From JAGMCJ01 sp046761005 (GTDB lineage: Archaea > Thermoplasmatota > Thermoplasmata > RBG-16-68-12 > JAGMCJ01), in contig JBHIFI010000007.1 in assembly GCA_046761005.1 (NCBI GenBank), forward strand, positions 1 to 42,164: a stretch of DNA of 42,164 nucleotides. Reading direction: 5' to 3'. The translations under genes and the position numbers were made by a program. Below the pieces are notes generated by a model that saw only the letters and a list, made by a program, of their open reading frames with translations, had not been told where the DNA came from and ran no database searches. Positions 1 through 7,945 of the stretch are shown here, one piece after another; positions within the stretch are counted from its first letter, which is position 1, and every line of letters begins with the position of its first letter.

Positions 1-101
1 CCTGGGGCCTCTCTCTACTCAACGTTCTTATTTCTATTTTTCGGTTTGCTGAAGTAGGCCAAAGCTCGAACGCTTCAATAGATTCTTATAGGATTCGATT
101 A

Positions 102-662
102 ATGAACGACTGGGTGTATCGGACCTTGCCAGTGATATGTCTCACAGGGATGCCTGGTTGTGGAAAGGAGGAATTCATCAAGGTTTCCATGAGTCGAGGA
201 TATCAGGTCACGAGAATGGGTGACGTTGTAAGAAAAGAAGCGCGAAAAAGGGGTTTCCCGTTTAGTGATGCGAATGTTGGCGGTATGGCTGATGAAGAAA
301 GAAAGATTCACGGTCCTGACATTTGGGCTCGAAGAACACTTCCCCTCGTCAGTTCATCTATGTGCATAATAGACGGACTGAGAAGCAAGGCGGAACTTGC
401 TGTCTTTCGCGAGAGATTTGGACCCTCCTTGCCATTGGTGGCGATAATTTCATCGACTGAGACAAGATACCGAAGACTTGTTGCTAGGGGAAGAGAAGAT
501 GACGTATTGTCAAGAGAAGAATTCAATAGGAGAGAAAAGAGGGAAATCGCATGGGGATTAGGTGAGTTGATCCAGTCAGCGGACGTAAGAATAGAGAATG
601 AAGGAAACTTGGAGGATTTCAGAGAGGGCATAGAGGATTTTCTTGACGGGCTGAAAGGATGA
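102..662 (+). CDS. UPF0200-type P-loop nucleotide kinase-like protein
   Basis: This 186-residue protein belongs by its look to the archaeal UPF0200 family, which resembles dephospho-CoA and adenylate kinases. Residues 15-23 read GMPGCGKEE, a P-loop with the Lys for phosphate binding. The stretch MCIIDGLRS near residue 87 fits a Walker B strand, and VARGREDD is a lid-like Arg-rich segment. The substrate is not known to me. It overlaps the next gene by 4 nt (ATGA), so the two are probably co-translated; in many archaea this family sits next to the COG1325 RNA-binding gene, as here. No convincing TATA box at the right distance was seen in bases 1-101, so the promoter may lie upstream of the window. 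Confidence 0.85.
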   Translation: MNDWVYRTLPVICLTGMPGCGKEEFIKVSMSRGYQVTRMGDVVRKEARKRGFPFSDANVGGMADEERKIHGPDIWARRTLPLVSSSMCIIDGLRSKAELAVFRERFGPSLPLVAIISSTETRYRRLVARGREDDVLSREEFNRREKREIAWGLGELIQSADVRIENEGNLEDFREGIEDFLDGLKG

Positions 663-1084
663 ATATTTTGCACAACGTCAGGTTTAGAGCCTACTCTCAT
701 GCAACCGAGGATCAATCAAAGGTTGAATCCGCCTTGAAGTTCGTATCTGGAGCTCAAGAACTGAACAGGGAGATGTTAAAGGGTCACTATGGCAGTCCGC
801 TTATCAAGATTATCGCTTTTCTGAAAAAGAGAAAGGATTTGGACGCTTTCTTGGACAGGATGAGAAATGCGGGGATTCTTCCAGAAGTTCTCAGCACACT
901 AAACAGGAGGGTAGATGAGGAGGGGAGTCTCTACATCAGGGTCTCCAAACAAGCAGCGTATGAGGGAAGAATTGAGATGACAGAGAAAGATGATTCCATA
1001 TCGATAAAGGCGAAGGTGAGATCCTATCCAGCTAGCAGAGAGGAAGCGATGAAGATCTTAAGGGAATCACTGCAAGAGGAGTGA
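659..1084 (+). CDS. COG1325-family RNA-binding protein (exosome-associated type)
   Basis: A 141-residue protein of the archaeal COG1325 (DUF54) family, with an L5-like fold and often annotated as an RNA-binding or exosome-related subunit. Typical features are the N-terminal NILHNVRFRAYSHATED and the C-terminal basic region with YPASREEAMKILRESL. It starts within the stop of the upstream P-loop gene (4-nt overlap) and ends 4 nt before the AcnX gene, so it lies inside one transcription unit. The biochemical role is poorly defined in the family; RNA binding is family knowledge, not something visible in catalytic residues here. Confidence 0.8.
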   Translation: MNILHNVRFRAYSHATEDQSKVESALKFVSGAQELNREMLKGHYGSPLIKIIAFLKKRKDLDAFLDRMRNAGILPEVLSTLNRRVDEEGSLYIRVSKQAAYEGRIEMTEKDDSISIKAKVRSYPASREEAMKILRESLQEE

Positions 1085-1088
1085 TTAG

Positions 1089-2249
1089 TTGTATTTAACG
1101 AAGGATCAAGAGAGAGTGCTAGAGGAAGGTCATTTTGGGGAGAGGAAATCCATGGAGATCCTCTGTGCTCTTGGCGACATTTTCGGTGCTGACCGCTTAG
1201 TTCCCGTTGGTTCGGCACACGTTAGCGGCGTCTCTTATAAGACAATCGGTGATGCTGGAATAGAGTTTCTAAAGGACATGTCAGATGGAACAAGAGTCTG
1301 GGTGAGAACGACAGCTAATCCGATGGCAATGGATAGGAAAAGATGGAGAGATATGGACATACCCGAGGATTTCGCACAAAAACAGATGGAGATTGTAAGA
1401 GTCTACGAGAGTATCGGCGTGGAAGAATCCTGGACATGCACGCCATACCTCGCGGGCAACAAACCTTCTTTTGGTGAGAACATTGCTTGGGCCGAATCTT
1501 CTGCTGTAGTCTTCGCCAATTCCATCTTGGGTGCTCGAACAAACAGAGAAGGAGGGCCCTCTGCACTGGCCTCCGCTATCACCGGCCTAACGCCACGATA
1601 TGGCCTTCACGTGGATGATAATAGAGAGGCCACTGTCATAGTAGACGTCCCCAGCTATCTCGAAGAGAAGGACTTCGCCAGTCTGGGATGCTTAGTGGGA
1701 GAATTAGTCAAAGATGGAATTCCCTATTTCAGAGGGTTAACCGCCGAGGAAAGTGGTTTGAAATCTCTAGGAGCAGCACTAGCATCCACAGGTTCGATCG
1801 CGCTTTTTCACATCGAGAATGTCACTCCTGAGTATTCGCGCGCAATAACCGACAAAGTCGAGAGAATAGAGATAGGTCGAAAGGATTTAGATGAGAAAGC
1901 AGATGAGTTGGGAATTGATGGTGAGCCCGATCTTCTTGCGATAGGTTGTCCTCATCTTTCAAGAGAAGAGCTTGAAAGCCTGGCAGGTGTTCAACAGAAG
2001 AAGAGGAAGGGGACTGAGGTTTGGTTCTGCACCAGCAGACACGTTCTCGACCGTTCTCAAGATCTCGTCAGAAGATTGGAAAGTATCGGGAAGGTCCTTT
2101 GCGATACTTGCATGGTCGTCTGCCCCATCGAAGAGAAGAGCAGAATTGTCGCGACAAACTCTGGAAAGGCAGCCTTCTATCTCCCGAAGTTCTGCTCGCA
2201 GAAGGTAATATTCGATGATGTCTCAAGCCTCATTAGGCGGTTCCTATGA
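1089..2249 (+). CDS. Phosphomevalonate dehydratase large subunit (aconitase X catalytic domain)
   Basis: This 386-residue protein is the AcnX/DUF521 large subunit. In archaea this enzyme removes water from mevalonate 5-phosphate to give trans-anhydromevalonate 5-phosphate in the archaeal mevalonate pathway. Family landmarks are the N-terminal MYLTKDQERVL, the SGVSYKTIGDAG segment, the CTPYLAGNKP cysteine, TNREGGPSALASAITGLTP, the GCPH cysteine and the DTCMVV cysteine; three such cysteines hold the iron-sulfur cluster in characterised members. The start codon is TTG at 1089, chosen because the N-terminus matches the family exactly. Its last bases overlap the small subunit by 4 nt, which fits two subunits made in equal amounts. 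Alternative start sites would remove conserved residues. Confidence 0.92.
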   Translation: MYLTKDQERVLEEGHFGERKSMEILCALGDIFGADRLVPVGSAHVSGVSYKTIGDAGIEFLKDMSDGTRVWVRTTANPMAMDRKRWRDMDIPEDFAQKQMEIVRVYESIGVEESWTCTPYLAGNKPSFGENIAWAESSAVVFANSILGARTNREGGPSALASAITGLTPRYGLHVDDNREATVIVDVPSYLEEKDFASLGCLVGELVKDGIPYFRGLTAEESGLKSLGAALASTGSIALFHIENVTPEYSRAITDKVERIEIGRKDLDEKADELGIDGEPDLLAIGCPHLSREELESLAGVQQKKRKGTEVWFCTSRHVLDRSQDLVRRLESIGKVLCDTCMVVCPIEEKSRIVATNSGKAAFYLPKFCSQKVIFDDVSSLIRRFL

Positions 2250-3031
2250 AACTTTCGGGAAGGAGGATATCTAGAGGAAAAGCGGAAGGTATCGGGTTGG
2301 TCTCGACTTCTCCTATATCATTTCTAGGTGATTTGGACCCTGAAAATGGCTTGATAACTGATCCAAAGAGCGACATCTTCGGTCTATCGGTCCAAGACAG
2401 AATACTCGCATTTCCATTCGCGAGGGGTAGCACAGTTGGGTCCTACATTATATACAGCTCCAAGAAGAATCGCAGGGCACCCCTTGGCATAATCAACCAG
2501 AGAGCGGAGCCCGTAGTGGCGACGGGTGCAATCATTTCTGACATTCCTATGGTTGACGGAATCGACGTTGGCCTTTTGAGAACCGGAGACAGGCTTGTCG
2601 TGGATGCTGAGAACTCTTTTGTGGACGTGCCTAGCATAGACCTGAAAAGGGCAGTCACTTCGTTCCTGTTCAACGAAGGAAGGGTTCTCATATTGAAGAG
2701 AAGCGACAAAGTGGGCACGCAAAAGGGAAAATGGGCGGGTGTTTCCGGATATCTCGAAGACAGCGAGGACCCAGAGAGTAGGTCAATGCGGGAGATTGCG
2801 GAGGAAACGGGAATAGAGAAACCTATACTCAGAAAAAGAGGGGAGCCTATTCTTGCTAGGGCGGACGACACAATTTGGGAAGTCCATCCTTTTCTATTTG
2901 AGGTTGGCACAAGAGATATCACGATTGATTGGGAACATGTGGATTATCGGTGGGTTAAGCCAGAGGACCTTTCAAACTACGATTGCGTGAACAGGTTGAA
3001 TAGAGCGTTGAGGTCCTTAGTAGGGTCGTAG
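2246..3031 (+). CDS. Phosphomevalonate dehydratase small subunit fused to a Nudix hydrolase domain
   Basis: A 261-residue two-domain protein. Residues 1-132 are the DUF126/AcnX swivel domain, recognised by RISRGKAEG, ARGSTVGSYIIY and SDIPMVDGI; this is the small subunit that completes the upstream catalytic subunit. Residues 133-261 form a Nudix domain with a perfect Nudix box from 169 to 191: Gly, five residues, Glu, seven residues, then REIAEETGI. Free-standing small subunits are about 130 residues, so the Nudix domain is an addition. The Nudix part lacks the cysteine motif expected of type 1 IPP isomerase, so it looks like a generic hydrolase. A substrate in isoprenoid phosphate metabolism is inferred only from the fusion. 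No frameshift or stop separates the domains. Confidence 0.9.
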   Translation: MKLSGRRISRGKAEGIGLVSTSPISFLGDLDPENGLITDPKSDIFGLSVQDRILAFPFARGSTVGSYIIYSSKKNRRAPLGIINQRAEPVVATGAIISDIPMVDGIDVGLLRTGDRLVVDAENSFVDVPSIDLKRAVTSFLFNEGRVLILKRSDKVGTQKGKWAGVSGYLEDSEDPESRSMREIAEETGIEKPILRKRGEPILARADDTIWEVHPFLFEVGTRDITIDWEHVDYRWVKPEDLSNYDCVNRLNRALRSLVGS

Positions 3032-3057
3032 CGGGCATTTTCGTGGAGACAATCCAA

Positions 3058-3192
3058 ATGAAGGACGTTGAAAGGGAGCTGAAAAGGGGAGCTATCCGCG
3101 AGACCCCGCTACCCAAATCCTTTCGGGCGAGAGGAGAAAACCAATGCGCCAAGATGGGCCTTCTTTTCGCGAGCTGGAGCCCAACACCGTAA
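3058..3192 (+). CDS. Possible 44-codon ORF in the convergent gap (doubtful)
   Basis: Between the Nudix gene and the end of ileS there is an open frame of 44 codons starting MKDVERELKRGAIRE and ending ASWSPTP. The first half has the charged, amphipathic look of a real protein, and the frame stays open upstream as well. I recognise no family. It may be a small gene, the remnant of a larger one, or chance. Its end overlaps the left arm of a hairpin in the same gap. Confidence 0.2.
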   Translation: MKDVERELKRGAIRETPLPKSFRARGENQCAKMGLLFASWSPTP

Positions 3193-3210
3193 TCCGGGGG
3201 GAGGCTCCAG
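3174..3210. other. Stable hairpin between convergent genes
   Basis: The arms CTGGAGCC (3174-3181) and GGCTCCAG (3203-3210) pair perfectly over 8 bp, with one further wobble and one A-T pair outside, around a 21-nt loop. It lies between the ends of two converging genes and could act as a bidirectional transcript boundary, although archaeal termination usually depends on T-runs, which are not present here. I looked for a tRNA in this gap and found none. Confidence 0.4.
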
Positions 3211-3259
3211 TTGAGTTGCAAATTCTCAAGTCTTTTCCCTGGACCACCGGAGAATATCC

Positions 3260-6200
3260 CTAGGTGAAGGGTCCTAGAACGGAATCCACCTCACGTTCCA
3301 GAAGATTGAGTTGGTGCTCATCGAGCGTTGATGGATTGATTGAAATCAAGAGAATAGATCTATTGATAGCGATTTGGTCACGAAGCGATTGAATGAGTCT
3401 CAGGACGGTGATGAAATTGTTGTTGGTAATTAGATATTCGATGCCATCGAGCAGGACGATGCCCGCCCTCTCTGTAATAAACTGCTCAAGAGAGAGACTC
3501 AGCTTCTCCAAGTCCTTGGGACGAACTGAGTCTTCCTTTCCCACATTGCTTAGCCACAGCATAGGGACATCGGCAAGTCCATAAAGTTCCCTTACCTTGT
3601 CAGGATATATTCGCGTGACACAATACCCAGGTCTTCCCTTCTTGATGCTCCTCAGAAGCATCTTGTAGGTGTATTCTGACCTCTCCTCTTTCACGAGATA
3701 AGTGAAGGCATCCTTCAGATCCGGAAGTTCAGGTTCCTCAGGGGTAGGTTCAGGTTCCTCCTTAACCTCTTCAACAGCCTTCTCAATCTCGGCTGGCTTT
3801 GCTTCCTCAGGAACCGGCTCTTCGATAATCTCAGCTTCCACTGGAGGCACTTCCTCTGGCTTCTCCACCTTCTCTTCCGGAATAAGCGAGGTTCCACAAC
3901 GTCGACATACTGTCGCGTCAGTCGCAACCTCTGTTCCGCAAAGGGGGCAGACGTGCTCAACTTTTCCGAAATGATCCGCAAGAAGGAGGGCTAGGCTCTC
4001 TGATATCCCCTCAACTTGCCTTATCTCTTCAAGATTAGCACTGGCTATTTTGTCGTAGTCATATCCTTTCGACAGCAACCATTCGGCCTTTTCCTCAGAG
4101 ACTCCCCCAATCTGGGTGAGAGTGTCGATTTTCTCTTTGAGTCTGGTAACTGCAGCAACCTCCATGAGCTGAGCCCCACAGTGCTCACAAATGAGGGCTT
4201 CCCGGGGCACCTCATTCTTGCACTCTGGACAAACATGCTTTTCTTCTTCGAGAGGTTCCCCACATCTTGGACAGACTGCTACGCCAACAACTAGTTCCAG
4301 ATCGCAATAAGGACATGTGAAGGCGCGACGAGCTCTTTCCTCAGGAGACAAAGAAAGGAAATTTTCAATCCTTCTAACATCTAACTCATCGATGCCCTCC
4401 CTTCCCTCAAGCTCATCGCTAGATGCTTGTTCTAGGGCGGCAAGACTCTTGTATCCCGCATCATACAGAACTATCGCTTTCTTTTCGTTAATACCGGGGA
4501 TCTGAGTGAATGCATCTATCGCCTCCTTAATATAGAGAGGAGTGATGCCTACGGTGACTACTTCTCCCTCAATGTTCCATTCGATAACATACTCTTCATC
4601 CACATCGATCTTGGAGAGATGAAGTTCCCTTGACCTGGTTTCGGAGGAGATAAAGTCCTTCCATTTGGCAATCAATTTGAGAAGCTCCTCCCTTCCCTTT
4701 ATTTTGGTGCTTATGAAGTCCTCAACATCTAGATCTATCTCTTTTCGCATTTCTTGGATTCTTCGAATAGTCTCACGAGCAAACGCTTCCCCCTTGATCT
4801 CGGGTGTTATCTCCATGTCTACGAAAAGCTCTCCATCATTGTGGGCTACCCTGACGACGTGCTTTGGTAGCCTCATTCCAATTTCCACCATATCGGGGTC
4901 AACCCGAATCACATGACCTTCTATTCCCAGTACATACTGACCCTTCTTTATCTCCCTGGCGACGACCTCTGCTGGGCGGCTTTCCAGGAGTGTTGCAATC
5001 TTGCTTGACCATTGCTTGTATGCCTTTCCAATTGCAGCTTCTCTAGGTCTCACTTGAAGGACGTAATTGTCATACTCCTGGCCGGGCCGTAGAACCTCCA
5101 GTTCCTTGCAGTTAGTTTGATTCTTGAATACCTCGCCAAGGACTTCAAAGGCTCTAGATACAGATTCATTCGCTGGTTTCACAGTGATCTTCTTCACTGG
5201 CCAACGAAGCTTGAGGCCCTGTTTCTGTCTCACCTTCAAGACGACTTCTACGATTTCCTGGATTGTTTCCATCCGCTCTTCCAGCTCAGTGTCAATGAGA
5301 GATTCCTCTGACTTGGGCCAGTCACACATGTGAACTGTCAACCTTCTTCCGTCCAGATTCTGGTAAATGACTTCTGCTATGTGCGGGGTCATCGGGGCCA
5401 TAATCTTTGCGATTGTTGTGAGGCATTCATGGAGTACCTTGTAAGCTGATAGCTTGCTCCTATCCTCTTCTTCGAGCCAGGTTCGGTTTCTTATCAGTCT
5501 AACATACCATCTAGAGAGGCTGTTGAGAACGAAATCCTCGACCTCACGGCATGCCCTGTGCAGATTATAACTTTCAAGTTCTTCATTGACGAGAATCTTG
5601 ATCTTTTCCAGCCTGGAGAGTATCCACCGGTCCTCGGGCTTCATGTACCCAGAGAGTTTCTCGAAAGACCATTGTTCGGGATCGAAATCGTCTATCGCCA
5701 TATAAGTTGATGCAAATCTGTGAACATTCCAAAGTATGTTCAGGGTTCTCTTGGCATTCTTGACTCCATCCAGTTGAAAGTTGATGTCCTCCCAAGGAGC
5801 ACTTGTTCTCGAAAGAAAGAACCTTAGTGAATCTGCACCGTATTCATCTATAATATCCGAGGGTTCTATCACATTTCCACGACTCTTGGACATGGGAAGG
5901 CCTTCAGCATCATTCAACCAGCCATGCACTAGGACGGACTCATAGGGCGTCCTATCGAACGCAATCACTCCCGCTCCAAGCTGGGAGTAGAACCAACCTC
6001 TCGTCTGGTCGGGTGCTTCGGTGATCCACTTCGCTGGCCACCACCTCTTGAATCCCTCTCTTTTCACAGGATAGCCAAGCTGGGCCCATGAACAAACACC
6101 TGAGTCGAACCAAACATCGAGTATATCGGAAATCCTACGCATATCCTTTTGACACTTCGGACATGTGAGAAGAACAGCATCTATTGAAGGTCTATGCAGA

Positions 6201-7690
6201 TCCATTCCCTCAACGTAATTCTTTCCTTCCCTCAACTCCTTCACGGATCCAACAACGGTGATTTCTCCGCATTCGCATTTCCATATCGGAAGGGGAATTC
6301 CCCAATATCTCTGCCTCGAGATGCACCAGTCCCTTGCGTTCTGCACCCAATCGTACTGTCTAGAGGTTCCCGCCCACTCAGGCGTCCAGTCAATTGTATC
6401 CACCTCCTTAAGCATCTTGTCCCTCAGCCTCGTTACTTTCAGAAACCACTGCTCCGTAACACGATATATTATGGGTGTCTGGCATCTCCAACAGTGTCCG
6501 TATCTGTGGGTTATCTCCTCCTCGTTGAATAAAGCACCCGAATTTTTCAAATCGTCGATTATCTTGCGATTTGCTTCTCTGACATGCATCGTTCTGTAAT
6601 CCCCGGCATCCGTGGTGAAATACCCTCTTTCATCCACCGGACAGAACGCCGGAAGGTCATGCTCTACACCAAGATCAAAATCCTCGGGACCATGGCCAGG
6701 AGCTATATGAACGATGCCGGTAAACTCTTCCGTAACTATGTCAGAGGCAAGAACCTTGTGGACCCAGTCCCCCCTTATCTCATTCAGATAGGGAACCCTT
6801 TCGGAAAGCGGATGAGAATACTTCAGACCGACGAGCCCCCTGCCCGGTACAGACTCAACAATCTCGAAGTTGAGGACGTCAGGAGCGCCCATCACTTGAC
6901 TGATGTTCTCTTCATAAACCCATACATATTCACGTTTACCTTCTCTGTGCACGAGTACCTTCGCATACTTCAGATCAGGATGAATCGCCACAGCAAGATT
7001 GGCGGGAAGCGTCCAGGGAGTCGTTGTCCATACGAGCAGATATTCGTCCTGACGATCGACCAATGGAAACATCACATATAGAGAGGGATCGGTTTCGTCG
7101 AAATATTCTATTTCAGCCTCGGCAAGGGCAGTCTCGCATCTCGGGCACCATTGAAGAACCCTCTGAGATTGGTCAAGGAGCCCCTTTTCGTGGGCCTTCT
7201 TTATTGTCCACCATGCACCCTCCATATAAGAGTTCTCGATAGTCCTATAAGGGTGGCTCCAATCCATCCAAACGCCCAGTTCCTCAAACTGCTGGGTCAT
7301 CGTCTCTTGAAACTGCAATGCAAAATCCCTGCATGTCTCCACGAATCTCTTGATGCCCAGTTCTTCGATCTGCTTCTTGTTCATGATCCCGAGGGATCTT
7401 TCAACTTGGACCTCGATCGGAAGACCGTGCATGTCAAAACCTGGCTGGTCACGAACATTGTATCCATGCATCCGCCTGAAGCGGATAATCAAGTCCTTTA
7501 TTATTTTGTTCCAGGCGGTTCCGAGATGCGCAGATTCTGTTGTATACGGAGGCCCATCCAAGAAGTAATAGTCTTCCCCGTCCTTTCTAGCTTGAACGGC
7601 TTTCTCATATGCTTTGGATCTCTTCCAAAAATCTCCTACCTTTTTCTCCAGTTCGCTTGGAATATATTCTTTCTCGGCTTGCTTTATCAT
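3260..7690 (-). CDS. ileS: Isoleucyl-tRNA synthetase with HhH, zinc-ribbon and DUF835 extension
   Basis: A 1476-residue protein. Residues 1-1053 are an archaeal class Ia IleRS: the HIGH-equivalent motif is in PPYTTESAHLGTAWNKI, zinc-binding cysteines occur in QWCPRCETALAEAE and KCECGE/CPKCQ, the KMSKS loop reads PMSKSRGN (second Lys kept), and a DUF5915-type C-terminal domain follows. It charges tRNA-Ile in the cytoplasm. Family members usually end near residue 1050. Here 423 more residues follow without a break: an HhH segment (about 1054-1113), two Cys4 zinc ribbons (1126-1143 and 1154-1171), a second HhH segment (1184-1240), a third ribbon (1248-1265), a Pro/Glu-rich linker (1270-1325) and a DUF835 domain (1326-1476) with WLSNVGKEDSVRPKDL and LLDGIEYLITNN. 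The ribosome-binding site GGAGG (7697-7701) supports the ATG at 7690. Confidence 0.95.
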   Translation of the reverse strand: MIKQAEKEYIPSELEKKVGDFWKRSKAYEKAVQARKDGEDYYFLDGPPYTTESAHLGTAWNKIIKDLIIRFRRMHGYNVRDQPGFDMHGLPIEVQVERSLGIMNKKQIEELGIKRFVETCRDFALQFQETMTQQFEELGVWMDWSHPYRTIENSYMEGAWWTIKKAHEKGLLDQSQRVLQWCPRCETALAEAEIEYFDETDPSLYVMFPLVDRQDEYLLVWTTTPWTLPANLAVAIHPDLKYAKVLVHREGKREYVWVYEENISQVMGAPDVLNFEIVESVPGRGLVGLKYSHPLSERVPYLNEIRGDWVHKVLASDIVTEEFTGIVHIAPGHGPEDFDLGVEHDLPAFCPVDERGYFTTDAGDYRTMHVREANRKIIDDLKNSGALFNEEEITHRYGHCWRCQTPIIYRVTEQWFLKVTRLRDKMLKEVDTIDWTPEWAGTSRQYDWVQNARDWCISRQRYWGIPLPIWKCECGEITVVGSVKELREGKNYVEGMDLHRPSIDAVLLTCPKCQKDMRRISDILDVWFDSGVCSWAQLGYPVKREGFKRWWPAKWITEAPDQTRGWFYSQLGAGVIAFDRTPYESVLVHGWLNDAEGLPMSKSRGNVIEPSDIIDEYGADSLRFFLSRTSAPWEDINFQLDGVKNAKRTLNILWNVHRFASTYMAIDDFDPEQWSFEKLSGYMKPEDRWILSRLEKIKILVNEELESYNLHRACREVEDFVLNSLSRWYVRLIRNRTWLEEEDRSKLSAYKVLHECLTTIAKIMAPMTPHIAEVIYQNLDGRRLTVHMCDWPKSEESLIDTELEERMETIQEIVEVVLKVRQKQGLKLRWPVKKITVKPANESVSRAFEVLGEVFKNQTNCKELEVLRPGQEYDNYVLQVRPREAAIGKAYKQWSSKIATLLESRPAEVVAREIKKGQYVLGIEGHVIRVDPDMVEIGMRLPKHVVRVAHNDGELFVDMEITPEIKGEAFARETIRRIQEMRKEIDLDVEDFISTKIKGREELLKLIAKWKDFISSETRSRELHLSKIDVDEEYVIEWNIEGEVVTVGITPLYIKEAIDAFTQIPGINEKKAIVLYDAGYKSLAALEQASSDELEGREGIDELDVRRIENFLSLSPEERARRAFTCPYCDLELVVGVAVCPRCGEPLEEEKHVCPECKNEVPREALICEHCGAQLMEVAAVTRLKEKIDTLTQIGGVSEEKAEWLLSKGYDYDKIASANLEEIRQVEGISESLALLLADHFGKVEHVCPLCGTEVATDATVCRRCGTSLIPEEKVEKPEEVPPVEAEIIEEPVPEEAKPAEIEKAVEEVKEEPEPTPEEPELPDLKDAFTYLVKEERSEYTYKMLLRSIKKGRPGYCVTRIYPDKVRELYGLADVPMLWLSNVGKEDSVRPKDLEKLSLSLEQFITERAGIVLLDGIEYLITNNNFITVLRLIQSLRDQIAINRSILLISINPSTLDEHQLNLLEREVDSVLGPFT

Positions 7691-7696
7691 CGCAAT

Positions 7697-7701
7697 CCTC
7701 C
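7697..7701 (-). promoter_or_regulatory. Ribosome-binding site of ileS
   Basis: On the minus strand GTAGGAGG lies six bases before the ATG of ileS, a near-perfect match to the archaeal anti-Shine-Dalgarno sequence. It fixes the start codon and implies that ileS is translated from a leadered mRNA. Confidence 0.7.
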
Positions 7702-7774
7702 TACGAGGTTTTCCGATGCAGCTGCACTTTTTTCATCGGCGCAGCCGCAAGTAGTGTATAGCCAAGACCTCGTA
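7702..7774 (-). promoter_or_regulatory. Nested inverted repeats before ileS (possible leader structure)
   Basis: On the minus strand TACGAGGT (complement of 7767-7774) can pair over 8 bp with ACCTCGTA (complement of 7702-7709), which directly abuts the GGAGG ribosome-binding site. Inside lies a second perfect 6-bp stem, CCGATG with CATCGG (7734-7739 with 7713-7718). If transcribed, the outer stem would place the ribosome-binding site at the foot of a helix. A TATA-like element at 7773-7779 overlaps the outer arm, so a start 25 nt downstream of it would exclude that arm; read-through from upstream would include it. Confidence 0.35.
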
Positions 7775-7779
7775 TTTAA
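7773..7779 (-). promoter_or_regulatory. TATA-like element for ileS
   Basis: The minus strand reads GTTAAATACG here, resembling an archaeal box A. It lies between the tRNA-His gene and ileS and would give a leader of roughly 60 nt ahead of the ileS start. No BRE was clearly seen. Confidence 0.4.
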
Positions 7780-7801
7780 CTCTATCTCAGATATCTGGAA
7801 G

Positions 7802-7906
7802 GGCCGGGACCGAGAGTTTCAGAACCTCAGTCATTCCTGAGATTCATTTGAACTCGGGTCAAGGGATCCACAGTCCCTGAGGATACCAGGCTACCCCACC
7901 CCGGCC
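7802..7906 (-). tRNA. tRNA-His (GTG) with a 31-nt intron in the T-loop
   Basis: On the minus strand the acceptor arms GCCGGGG and TCCCGGC pair (last pair G-U). An encoded G at -1 (7906) faces C73 (7802), the identity mark of tRNA-His. The anticodon stem AGGGA/TCCCT closes the loop CTGTGGA, giving anticodon GTG followed by G37. The T-stem CCGAG (7853-7857) and CTCGG (7810-7814) pairs perfectly, but the T-loop is 38 nt because 31 nt are inserted between positions 59 and 60. Removing them gives the exact consensus loop TTCAAAT and a mature length of 74 nt including G-1. CCA is not encoded. The gene lies between ileS and the giant repeat-protein gene, all on one strand, with no separate promoter recognised. 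Confidence 0.93.
7816..7846 (-). other. tRNA-His intron at position 59/60 with a canonical bulge-helix-bulge
   Basis: The pre-tRNA folds into a complete hBHBh' motif. The outer helix is the T-stem CCGAG/CTCGG. The 4-bp central helix is TTCA (exon) with TGAA (intron). The two 3-nt bulges are AAT and ACT, and the inner helix pairs GAATCTCAG with CTGAGGTTC over 9 bp with one T-G wobble around the loop GAATGA. Cutting each bulge after its second base releases 31 nt and restores a 7-nt T-loop. The strict symmetry suits the homodimeric type of archaeal splicing endonuclease. Confidence 0.9.
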
Positions 7907-7945
7907 ACTCTATATTTGATAGGGCATCTCAGATAAAGATTTTCC

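Noticed and set aside
3032..3259. tRNA in the convergent gap
   Set aside because: Stem-loop pieces resemble tRNA arms, but no acceptor stem, D-arm or T-loop consensus could be placed on either strand.
3260..7690. IleRS as defective because HIGH and KMSKS read HLGT and PMSKS
   Set aside because: The essential His and Gly of the first motif and the second Lys of the second are kept, HLGTAWNKI is common in archaeal IleRS, and the rest of the core is intact.
6194..7840. Several long plus-strand frames opposite ileS, one of 229 codons
   Set aside because: They are shadows of the ileS coding strand: they have no family resemblance, no ribosome-binding sites and one runs across the tRNA-ileS promoter.
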